In this document: in pieces, positions 7,051 to 12,263 of the stretch
Layout of the letters: the number at the start of each line of letters is the position of its first letter
Position numbering within the stretch: the first letter of the stretch is position 1
Assembly (NCBI GenBank): GCA_903847495.1
Contig: CAINDT010000393.1
Coordinates: 1 to 12,263, forward strand
Length of the DNA stretch: 12,263 nucleotides
Reading direction: 5' to 3'
Source: an uncultured Actinomycetes bacterium
GTDB taxonomy: Bacteria > Actinomycetota > Thermoleophilia > Gaiellales > F1-60-MAGs149
Position numbers and translations under genes: made by a program
The notes under the pieces: model-generated
The model's database searches: none
Seen by the model: the letters and a program-made list of their open reading frames with translations, nothing else
Told to the model about the DNA's origin: nothing

Positions 7051-8154
7051 ATGACCACGCTGCCTCGCGCCACCAAGACCCGCCTCCCCTCGGAGGTGTT
7101 CGACCTGCCGATCGAGAAGATCCGCTCTGGGTGGTACTCGGACGCCTACTTCAACCACACGCAGAAGGTTCTCGTGCGAGACGAGCATCGCCCGCGCGTG
7201 CTCGTACAGGTCTTTCAGCGCGGCTCGTCCGTGCTCGGCGGCGTCGACGAGGCGATCGCCACGCTGCGCGAGTGCGCTGGCCTTGTCCGCGATGACGGCA
7301 CGTGGGAGCCGGGCTGGGACGACCTCGTCGTGCACGCGCTCTACGACGGCGACGAGATCTCGCCGTGGGAGAGCGTTCTCACGATCGAGGGCGACTACGC
7401 GCACTTCTGCCATCTCGAGACGGTCTATCTCGGCAGCCTCGCGCGCCGGAGCCTCGTCGCCACGAATGTGCGCGAGGTCGTGCAGGCCGCGTCGCCGAAG
7501 CCGATCATGTACTTCCCGGCGCGGCACGACCACTACCGCGTCCAGACGGGCGACGGCTACGCGGCGCACATCGCGGGTGCGATCGGCGTGTCCACGGATG
7601 CGCAGGCCGACTGGTGGGGCGAGCGCGGTCTCGGCACCGTCCCACATGGTCTGATCGCTGCGTACAACGGCGATACCGTGGCGGCGGCCGAGGCGTTCGC
7701 GCGCTGCTCCGACCCGGGTCAGAACCTGGTCGTTCTCGTCGACTTCGACAACGACTGCGCTGGGACCGCCGTGCGCGTCGCCGAGGCACTTGGCGATCGC
7801 CTGTGGGGCGTCCGGCTCGACACGTCGGGGACGATGGTCGACAGCTCGCTGTGGGACATGATGGGCCGCTTCGATCCGCGTGGCGTCAACCCGCAGCTGG
7901 TCTGGAACGTGCGCCACGCGCTCGACAAGGCGGGCTTCGAGCACGTCCGCATCGTGGTCTCTGGGGGCTTTACCGCCACCAAGATCCGCGAGTTCGAGAC
8001 GGCCGGTGTGCCGGTCGACTCGTACGGTGTCGGGTCGGCGCTGATCCGCGGCTCGTGCGACTTCACGGCCGACGTCGTGATGGTCGACGGCAAGCCCGGC
8101 GGCAAGGTCGGCCGCGAGCCGCTGCCGAACCCGCGCCTCGAGCGCGTGGTCTGA
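7051..8154 (+). CDS. Nicotinate phosphoribosyltransferase (archaeal/actinobacterial-type)
   Basis: Converts nicotinate and PRPP (with ATP) to nicotinate mononucleotide in the NAD salvage pathway. The protein has 367 residues, shorter than E. coli PncB and like the type II phosphoribosyltransferases known from archaea. Visible segments are GWYSDAYFNHTQKVL (27-41, the family's Y-T/S-D-x-YF region), the PARHDHYRVQTGDGYAA stretch around 156-172, the conserved His in GTVPHG (His199), VVLVDFDND (227-235), VRLDTSG (255-260), and the phosphate-binding VVSGGFTATKIREF (302-315) with DSYGVGS downstream. The ATG at 7051 is the only plausible start in frame. Its stop codon lies within an 11-nt match to the core of the 2107-2137 palindrome. 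No other NAD genes are nearby. Confidence 0.88.
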   Translation: MTTLPRATKTRLPSEVFDLPIEKIRSGWYSDAYFNHTQKVLVRDEHRPRVLVQVFQRGSSVLGGVDEAIATLRECAGLVRDDGTWEPGWDDLVVHALYDGDEISPWESVLTIEGDYAHFCHLETVYLGSLARRSLVATNVREVVQAASPKPIMYFPARHDHYRVQTGDGYAAHIAGAIGVSTDAQADWWGERGLGTVPHGLIAAYNGDTVAAAEAFARCSDPGQNLVVLVDFDNDCAGTAVRVAEALGDRLWGVRLDTSGTMVDSSLWDMMGRFDPRGVNPQLVWNVRHALDKAGFEHVRIVVSGGFTATKIREFETAGVPVDSYGVGSALIRGSCDFTADVVMVDGKPGGKVGREPLPNPRLERVV

Positions 8155-8196
8155 CCCCGTTAGGAAGCTGATAGCGGGTCTGGGCGCAGGCTCCGA

Positions 8197-8202
8197 TACG
8201 CT
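8197..8202 (+). promoter_or_regulatory. Candidate -10 box for leaderless epimerase transcription
   Basis: TACGCT is 8 nt upstream of the GTG start at 8211, within the 56-bp gap after the nicotinate phosphoribosyltransferase gene. No Shine-Dalgarno sequence lies between. It also helps to place the start at this GTG. Confidence 0.45.
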
Positions 8203-8210
8203 TCCGCCTC

Positions 8211-8630
8211 GTGCAGGGCGCCATTGGCATTCACCACATCGGCATCGCCGTCGCGGATCTCGAGTCCGCTGCTGAGCGCTGGGCGCTGATGATCGGCACC
8301 GTCGTCGATCACGGTCAGGACTCCGAGGAGCTCGGTACCCGCGCGCTCGCGATCCGCACGCCGCAGGGCCCGATGATCGAACTCGTCGCGCCGTACAGCG
8401 AGGACACGCCCGTCGGCCGCTTCATCGCGAAGCGCGGCGAGGGCATGCATCACGTGGCGTATGAGGTCGGCGACATCGAGGCCGAGGTGGCCCGACTAGT
8501 CGCCGAAGGCGTTGAGATGATCGATGAGAAGCCGCGCGCCGGCCTCTTCGGTCTGCAGGTCGCATTCATTCATCCCGAGGCCGTGCAGGGTGTCCTGCTC
8601 GAGCTCGTTCAACCCGGAGGTTCGCACTGA
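8211..8630 (+). CDS. mce: Methylmalonyl-CoA epimerase (VOC superfamily)
   Basis: Interconverts (R)- and (S)-methylmalonyl-CoA, linking propionyl-CoA breakdown to succinyl-CoA. The protein has 139 residues and two VOC beta-alpha-beta-beta-beta modules. Module 1 opens with IHHIGIAVADLE (His9 as probable metal ligand) and ends with MIELVAP. Module 2 has MHHVAYEVGDIE (His80/His81) and closes with FIHPEAVQGVLLELVQP, with Glu131 as the likely last metal ligand and the AxxHP/GVLxELVQ signature of the epimerase subgroup. The GTG at 8211 puts IHHIGIAV at the expected distance from the N-terminus. Its TGA overlaps the ATG of the DUF3107 gene by one base. Methylmalonyl-CoA mutase is not in the window. 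Other VOC enzymes are possible but the signature favours epimerase. Confidence 0.88.
   Translation: MQGAIGIHHIGIAVADLESAAERWALMIGTVVDHGQDSEELGTRALAIRTPQGPMIELVAPYSEDTPVGRFIAKRGEGMHHVAYEVGDIEAEVARLVAEGVEMIDEKPRAGLFGLQVAFIHPEAVQGVLLELVQPGGSH
8616..8620 (+). promoter_or_regulatory. Ribosome-binding site of the DUF3107 gene
   Basis: GGAGG lies 9 nt before the ATG at 8630, inside the end of the epimerase gene. It supports translation of the short downstream gene from this ATG, which overlaps the epimerase stop (TGATG). Confidence 0.7.
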
Positions 8631-8845
8631 TGGCAGAGAACACGCGTGTCGAGATCGGCTTCGTCGGCGGTGGTGCCGCAAGCGCCTCGCTGGACGATGC
8701 GGCCACGAAGAAGCTGCTGAAGGCAGTCGAAAAGGGCGACGAGGATCTCGTCGAGCTGCCCGGCGACAGCGGCACGCTGCACGTGCGCGCCGGTCAGGTC
8801 GCCTGGGTGCGCGTGCACTCGAAGGATTCGCGCGTCGGCTTCTAG
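8630..8845 (+). CDS. DUF3107 family protein
   Basis: A 71-residue cytosolic protein of unknown function. It matches what I know of the actinobacterial DUF3107 family: an N-terminal strand (TRVEIGFVGG), a helix with alternating acidic and basic residues (LDDAATKKLLKAVEKGDEDL), a strand with a DSGTLHVRAGQVAWVRV segment, and the typical ending DSRVGF, close to the family's 'RRVGFG'. The start is set by a GGAGG box and by the one-base overlap with the epimerase stop. It is followed by a PAP2 gene after 16 nt. Nothing in the sequence tells its role; a one-transcript arrangement with the epimerase is likely. Confidence 0.85.
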   Translation: MAENTRVEIGFVGGGAASASLDDAATKKLLKAVEKGDEDLVELPGDSGTLHVRAGQVAWVRVHSKDSRVGF

Positions 8846-8861
8846 CCCGCTCGCCGGGGCG

Positions 8862-9371
8862 GTGAGCGCCGCCGACGATCTGCTGCTGTCTGCGGCGGCG
8901 CAGTTGCGCCATCCGGACCGCGACCAGTTGATCGCGGCCTTCTCAAAGCTCGGCAACTCCGGTGTCGGCTGGGTCGCGCTTGGCGGTCTGGTCGCGCTCG
9001 CGCGCCGCGATCCACGTCCGGCCGTCGCCGTGGCGGCGGCAGTGTGGGGGACGCTCGCCGTCAACTACGGTGTCAAACAGCTCGTCAATCGCGAGCGCCC
9101 GCAGCATGAGGACGCACCGCAGCTGATCGACGCACCAACCTCGTCGTCGTTTCCGTCGTCGCACGCCGCGATGGCCGCCGCCGGCTCACTCGCGCTCGCG
9201 CAGGCCGTGCCGGCCGCGCGTCTGCCGCTCAAGGTCGCGGCGCTCGCGATGGCCGGCAGCCGGGTCTACCTCGGGGTGCATCATCCGAGTGACGTCGTCG
9301 TCGGGTATGCGCTCGGTGCGGTCACGGGCCGCGTTGCGCGAGGGCTCCTGCCCGCGCGTCGGCGCAGGTAG
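8862..9371 (+). CDS. PAP2-family phosphatase, small membrane type
   Basis: Acid phosphatase of the PAP2 superfamily, probably acting on a lipid phosphate or pyrophosphate (phosphatidate, undecaprenyl-PP or a prenyl-phosphoryl sugar). The 169-residue protein carries all three active-site motifs: Lys72 to Arg79-Pro80 in KQLVNRERP, PSSH at 98-101, and SRVYLGVHHPSD at 133-144 (Ser133-Arg134, His140, Asp144). Hydrophobic stretches around 35-48, 55-70, 103-118, 121-132 and 144-156 suggest several membrane segments, and the C-terminus is Arg-rich. The start is a GTG with no strong ribosome-binding site, 16 nt after the DUF3107 stop. Size and layout resemble the mycobacterial decaprenylphosphoryl-ribose-phosphate phosphatase candidates, but the substrate cannot be assigned from sequence. 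Confidence 0.88.
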   Translation: MSAADDLLLSAAAQLRHPDRDQLIAAFSKLGNSGVGWVALGGLVALARRDPRPAVAVAAAVWGTLAVNYGVKQLVNRERPQHEDAPQLIDAPTSSSFPSSHAAMAAAGSLALAQAVPAARLPLKVAALAMAGSRVYLGVHHPSDVVVGYALGAVTGRVARGLLPARRRR

Positions 9372-9377
9372 CACCCA

Positions 9378-9398
9378 GCCCCGGATATCGTCCGGGGC
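9378..9398 (+). promoter_or_regulatory. Perfect hairpin abutting the ychF start, enclosing a candidate -10 box
   Basis: Arms GCCCCGGA and TCCGGGGC (8 bp each) enclose TATCG, and the last base of the second arm touches the ychF ATG at 9399. TATCGT (9386-9391), formed by the loop plus one base of the stem, is a good TAnnnT box 7 nt from the ATG. As DNA it is a palindrome centred on the -10; as RNA it would lie between the PAP2 stop and the ychF ATG and could hide the start in read-through transcripts. No T-run follows. Confidence 0.55.
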
Positions 9399-10481
9399 AT
9401 GGCGAGCCTCGAGATCGGGATCATCGGTCTGCCCAACTGCGGCAAGACCACCATCTTCAACGCGCTGACCGGCGCGGGCGTGGTGGTGCAGCCCTACGCG
9501 GCGACCGAGGTGTCCGTCAACACCGGTGTCGCCCAAGTGCCCGATGAACGCATGGCGCCGCTGGCGACCGTCGAGGACTCGCAGCGCCTCGTGCCGCCGA
9601 CCGTCCAGCTTGTCGATGTCGCCGGTCTGCAGCGCGGTGGCGGTCGCGATGGCGGTCTGTCCGGCGAGTTCCTGCAGGCGCTGCGCGCCGCGGATGCGCT
9701 GATCCACGTCGTGCGCACGTTCCAGGACGACGCGGTGTTTCACGTCGACGGCCGCATCGACCCGGCGGAGGACGCCGAGGGCGTGGACCTCGAGCTCCTC
9801 TTCGCCGACGGCATGCTCATCTCCAAGCGCACGGAGCGCCTTCAGCGCGCCGTGCAGGTGGGGCAGAAGGATGCGAAGGCCGAGGCCGACCTGCTGGCCG
9901 AGCTCGCCGCGCACCTTGACGCCGGTGGCACCGCGCGCACGTTCGCCAAGAAGGACGATCTGCCGGCCGAGGTGCAGCTCGAGCTCCTCACGTTGAAGCC
10001 GATGATGTACGTGGCCAACACATCTGAGTCGGGCGATCCCGAGGGCGTCGCGGCGCTCAAGGCCTACGCGGGCGATGCCGAGGTCGTGGCCGTGGCCGGT
10101 CGGTTCGAGGCCGAGCTCGCGGAGATCGAGGATCCGGAGGAGCGCGCGATGTTCCTCGCCGAGATCGGGCAGGAGGAGCCGAGCGCTCCGCGCGTCGCGG
10201 CCGCTGCCTTCCGCATGCTCGAGCTGATCACGTTCTTCACGGCTGGCCCGAAGGACGTCTGGGCCTGGACGATTCGCAAGGGCTCGAACGCCGTCGAGGC
10301 GGGCGGCAAGATCCACACCGACATCGCGCGCGGCTTCATTCGTGCCGAGGTGATCAACTGGAAGGACCTCGTCGACGCCGGCTCGCGCGCCGAGGCGACC
10401 AAGCTCGGCCAACTGCGCGTCGAAGGCAAGGACTACATCGTCCAGGACGGCGACGTCCTGAACGTGCGCTTCAACGTCTAG
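9399..10481 (+). CDS. ychF: YchF/OLA1-type P-loop ATPase
   Basis: Obg-family P-loop protein that in known members prefers ATP and binds ribosomes. The 360 residues match the family's usual ~363. The Walker A motif is GLPNCGKTT (10-18) where most YchF proteins have GLPNVGKST. DVAGL (73-77) is the G3 motif. NTSE (207-210) replaces the NKxD of true GTPases, as usual in YchF. The coiled-coil region lies around 135-175. The C-terminal TGS domain (about 278-360) is very well conserved: FFTAGPKDVWAWTIRKG, IHTDIARGFIRAEVI and EGKDYIVQDGDVLNVRFNV. The switch II stretch GGGRDGGLSGEF is less like the family norm. The ATG abuts a hairpin and no Shine-Dalgarno sequence is present, which favours leaderless expression. 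Confidence 0.95.
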   Translation: MASLEIGIIGLPNCGKTTIFNALTGAGVVVQPYAATEVSVNTGVAQVPDERMAPLATVEDSQRLVPPTVQLVDVAGLQRGGGRDGGLSGEFLQALRAADALIHVVRTFQDDAVFHVDGRIDPAEDAEGVDLELLFADGMLISKRTERLQRAVQVGQKDAKAEADLLAELAAHLDAGGTARTFAKKDDLPAEVQLELLTLKPMMYVANTSESGDPEGVAALKAYAGDAEVVAVAGRFEAELAEIEDPEERAMFLAEIGQEEPSAPRVAAAAFRMLELITFFTAGPKDVWAWTIRKGSNAVEAGGKIHTDIARGFIRAEVINWKDLVDAGSRAEATKLGQLRVEGKDYIVQDGDVLNVRFNV

Positions 10482-10485
10482 GCGC

Positions 10486-10491
10486 TACGCT
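10486..10491 (+). promoter_or_regulatory. Candidate -10 box of the SnoaL-like/monooxygenase pair
   Basis: TACGCT lies 5 nt after the ychF stop and 38 nt before the next ATG. It would give a leader of about 32 nt that contains a good Shine-Dalgarno sequence. No clear -35 box is seen. Confidence 0.35.
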
Positions 10492-10515
10492 CCCGGCAGG
10501 CAAGATCGACGGTCC

Positions 10516-10523
10516 GGAAGGAG
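10516..10523 (+). promoter_or_regulatory. Strong ribosome-binding site of the SnoaL-like gene
   Basis: GGAAGGAG with 6 nt to the ATG at 10530. It is the clearest Shine-Dalgarno sequence in the window and fixes this start. Confidence 0.8.
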
Positions 10524-10529
10524 CAGGGG

Positions 10530-10889
10530 ATGAACGCCGAAGAGACGATGCGCGCGCTGGCTGCGGCTTGGGAGACAGGTGATCCCGACGCGATTGCCGA
10601 TCGCTACGCGCCCGATGGCGTCTACGAGGGTCCGCTCTTTCCGAGCTTCCCGGTTGGGCCCGAAGCCGTCCGCGCGGCGTGCGCCGAGGCGTTTGCGGAG
10701 ATCACCGATGTTGAGGTACCGCTGCGTAACGTCGCCATGACCGGTGACGTCTGTCTGGCCGAGGGTTCGTTCCGCTGCACCGACCTCGAGGGGAACCGCA
10801 CGGACTTCGAGCTCGTCATGGTCCTCGTGCTCAAGGACGGGCTGATCACGCGCTTTACCGAGTACTTCGATACCGCGAAGCTGGCGTGA
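10530..10889 (+). CDS. SnoaL-like / NTF2-like domain protein
   Basis: A 119-residue protein with the NTF2-like cone fold pattern: N-terminal helix (EETMRALAAAWETGDPDAIADRY), a strand with APDGVYEGP, a helix with GPEAVRAACAEAFAEI, then strands ending in VLVLKDGLITRFTEYFDTAKL, the usual SnoaL-like ending. Family members include polyketide cyclases, dehydratases, isomerases and non-catalytic binding proteins, so the reaction cannot be named. The start is set by a strong Shine-Dalgarno sequence. It is followed after 3 nt by the flavin monooxygenase-like gene, so the two are almost certainly translated from one message and may act on the same compound. Confidence 0.85.
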   Translation: MNAEETMRALAAAWETGDPDAIADRYAPDGVYEGPLFPSFPVGPEAVRAACAEAFAEITDVEVPLRNVAMTGDVCLAEGSFRCTDLEGNRTDFELVMVLVLKDGLITRFTEYFDTAKLA

Positions 10890-10892
10890 TGC

Positions 10893-12149
10893 ATGGCGGG
10901 TGACGTGCCCGAGACGATCGAGGTTGTTGTGGTCGGTGGCGGCCAGGCCGGCATCGCGATGAGCGAGCATCTCAGCCGCTGTGGCATCGAGCATGTGGTG
11001 CTCGAGCGCGATCGCATCGCCGAGCGCTGGCGCACCGGCCGCTGGGATTCCCTGGTGGCCAACGGCCCCGTCTGGCACGACCGCTTTCCCGGCCTCGCGT
11101 TCGACGACGTCGACCCGGATGTGTTCGTCGGCAAGGAACGCGTCGCCGATTACCTCGTCGAGTACGCGGAGCAGATCGGTGCTCCGATCCGCACCGGTGT
11201 CGAGGTGCACTCGGTGCAGTGTCACGGCGACCGGCGCGGTTTCCACGTGGAGACCTCGGCAGGGACGATCAACGCGGATTACGTGGTCGCTGCGACGGGA
11301 CCGTTTCAGATCCCGGTGATTCCGCAGCTGGTGCCGGCTGACGCGCCCGTGCTGCAGCTGCATTCGAGCGACTACAAGAATCCCGAGCAGCTCCCCGACG
11401 GTGGCGTGCTCGTGGTGGGCGGCGGCGCATCCGGGGTGCAGATCGCCGACGAGCTGCGGCGTGCCGGGCGCGACGTGCACATGGCCATCGGGCCGCATAC
11501 CCGCCCACCGCGTCGCTACCGTGACCGCGACTTCGTCTGGTGGCTCGGCGTGCTCGGGCTCTGGGATCTGCAGACACCCCCGGCCGGTGCCGAGCACGTG
11601 ACCATCGCGTTCAGCGGCGCGTACGGCGGCCGCACGATCGACTTCCGCAACCTCGCGGCCGAGGGCATCACGCTGCATGGCCGCGCTGCGTCGTACGCCG
11701 GCGGCATCGTGCAGTTCGCCGACGATCTTGCCGGCAACATCGCCGAGGGCGATCGCTACTACCTCGAGCTGCTCGACCTTGCCGACGCCTACGTGGCGCG
11801 CAACGGCCTCGCGCTCCCCGCGGAGCCAGAGGCGCGCGTGCTCGGTCCGCTGCCCGCCAGCGTCACTGAGCCCCTGCTCGAACTCGACCTTGTCGGCGCG
11901 GGCATCACGTCGATCATCTGGGCGACCGGCTTTCGCACCGACTACAGCTGGCTCCAGGTCGATGCCTTCGACGAGCAGGGCAAGCCCGCACATCGTCGCG
12001 GCGTCTCGACCGAGCCCGGCGTCTACTTCCTCGGCCTGCCGTGGCTGTCACGCCGTGGTTCGAGCTTCATCTGGGGCGTCTGGAGCGATGCCGGCTACGT
12101 CGCCGACCACATCGACGGTCAGCGCATGTATCTGAGTTACCGCTCCTAG
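10893..12149 (+). CDS. FAD/NAD(P)H-dependent flavoprotein monooxygenase-like protein (CzcO/FMO type)
   Basis: 418 residues with two Rossmann dinucleotide-binding motifs: VVVVGGGQAGIA (G15-x-G17-x-x-G20) for FAD and VLVVGGGASGVQIA (G176-x-G178-x-x-G181) for NAD(P)H. Between them are ATGPFQIPVIP (134-144) and the segment LQLHSSDYKNP (155-164), which resembles the FxGxxxHxxxY fingerprint of flavin-containing monooxygenases but without its leading FxG. A second ATG motif (IIWATGFRTDY) and GLPWLSRRGSSFIWGVWSDA near the C-terminus fit the CzcO/YUCCA-like group. The substrate is unknown. It begins 3 nt after the SnoaL-like stop without an obvious ribosome-binding site, so translational coupling is likely. 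Its TAG overlaps the stop of the opposite-strand gene. Confidence 0.88.
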   Translation: MAGDVPETIEVVVVGGGQAGIAMSEHLSRCGIEHVVLERDRIAERWRTGRWDSLVANGPVWHDRFPGLAFDDVDPDVFVGKERVADYLVEYAEQIGAPIRTGVEVHSVQCHGDRRGFHVETSAGTINADYVVAATGPFQIPVIPQLVPADAPVLQLHSSDYKNPEQLPDGGVLVVGGGASGVQIADELRRAGRDVHMAIGPHTRPPRRYRDRDFVWWLGVLGLWDLQTPPAGAEHVTIAFSGAYGGRTIDFRNLAAEGITLHGRAASYAGGIVQFADDLAGNIAEGDRYYLELLDLADAYVARNGLALPAEPEARVLGPLPASVTEPLLELDLVGAGITSIIWATGFRTDYSWLQVDAFDEQGKPAHRRGVSTEPGVYFLGLPWLSRRGSSFIWGVWSDAGYVADHIDGQRMYLSYRS

Positions 12150-12263
12150 GCGGGTTCGCCCAGTGCATCCAGGAGTTCGCGATGCAGGAAGATGCGGTCG
12201 CGGCTGACGGCGTGCTCCTCGAGTACGCCGATCCGCACGAGCTCCTTGAGGTGGACGGAGGCG
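12146..12263 (-). CDS. C-terminus of a winged-helix protein (Fic-type or ArsR-like), cut by window edge
   Basis: Only the last 38 residues and the stop are present. The sequence (ASVHLKELVRIGVLEE, then SRDRIFLHRELLDAL) is a typical recognition helix followed by a beta wing: helix with HLKEL, the turn RIGVLEE, then a charged strand and a short closing helix. This pattern occurs at the C-terminus of many Fic-domain proteins and in ArsR-like regulators; I cannot decide between them. The TAG (complement of 12146-12148) overlaps the monooxygenase TAG at 12147-12149, so the two genes are tail to tail with shared bases CTAG. Confidence 0.65.
   Translation of the reverse strand, partial: ASVHLKELVRIGVLEEHAVSRDRIFLHRELLDALGEPA

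Noticed and set aside
8153..8180. GACCC/GGGTC inverted repeat after the nicotinate phosphoribosyltransferase gene as a terminator
   Set aside because: The arms are only 5 bp with an 18-nt loop and no T-run follows.
9186..10412. A 408-codon open frame on the minus strand
   Set aside because: It lies antisense to ychF and the PAP2 gene, has His/Asp/Arg-rich composition and no recognisable motif.
10485..11993. A 502-codon open frame on the minus strand
   Set aside because: It is antisense to the SnoaL-like and monooxygenase genes, which have clear motifs and start signals. Long antisense frames are expected at this GC content.

Overview
The window is a gene-dense, very GC-rich bacterial chromosome segment with 13 protein genes that I can support. 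Eleven are complete and two are cut by the window edges. The largest gap between genes is under 75 bp, so there is no gene-free stretch over 300 bp. I see no tRNA, rRNA, CRISPR array, insertion sequence or phage gene. The base composition, a DUF3107 gene (an actinobacterial family) and several TAnnnT boxes sitting 6-8 nt from start codons (leaderless-type starts) point to a high-GC actinobacterium, perhaps of the Thermoleophilia. The class-level placement is a guess.

Left block, minus strand (1-3740): a class III aminotransferase is translationally coupled (ATGA overlap) to an unrecognised 98-residue protein. Next come a perfect 31-bp palindrome, proB (glutamate 5-kinase with PUA domain) and proA (glutamate-5-semialdehyde dehydrogenase, cut by the left edge). 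proB and proA carry out the first two steps from glutamate to proline. In many actinobacteria obg lies upstream of proB; here the aminotransferase pair takes that place.

Middle block (3814-6982): a lipoprotein solute-binding protein of the NMT1/THI5 type diverges from the aminotransferase and is followed within a few bases by a histidine ammonia-lyase-type MIO enzyme. A HutD/Ves-type protein converges on the lyase from the other strand. No hutU, hutI, hutG or transporter permease is in the window, so the Hut assignment rests on the lyase and HutD only. A stem followed by TTTT lies inside the last codons of the lyase gene, before its stop.

Right block, plus strand (7051-12149): nicotinate phosphoribosyltransferase; methylmalonyl-CoA epimerase overlapping a DUF3107 gene and followed by a small PAP2 phosphatase; the GTPase-like ATPase YchF, whose ATG abuts a perfect hairpin; and a SnoaL-like protein followed by an FAD/NAD(P)H monooxygenase-like protein. 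At the right edge the C-terminus of a winged-helix protein runs in the opposite direction, and its stop codon overlaps that of the monooxygenase.

Most of the window is core metabolism. The parts worth a second look are the 98-residue coupled protein, the uptake/lyase/transaminase neighbourhood, the palindrome at 2107-2137 with a possible partial second copy at 8148-8158, the in-gene terminator-like hairpin, and the recurring leaderless promoter architecture.
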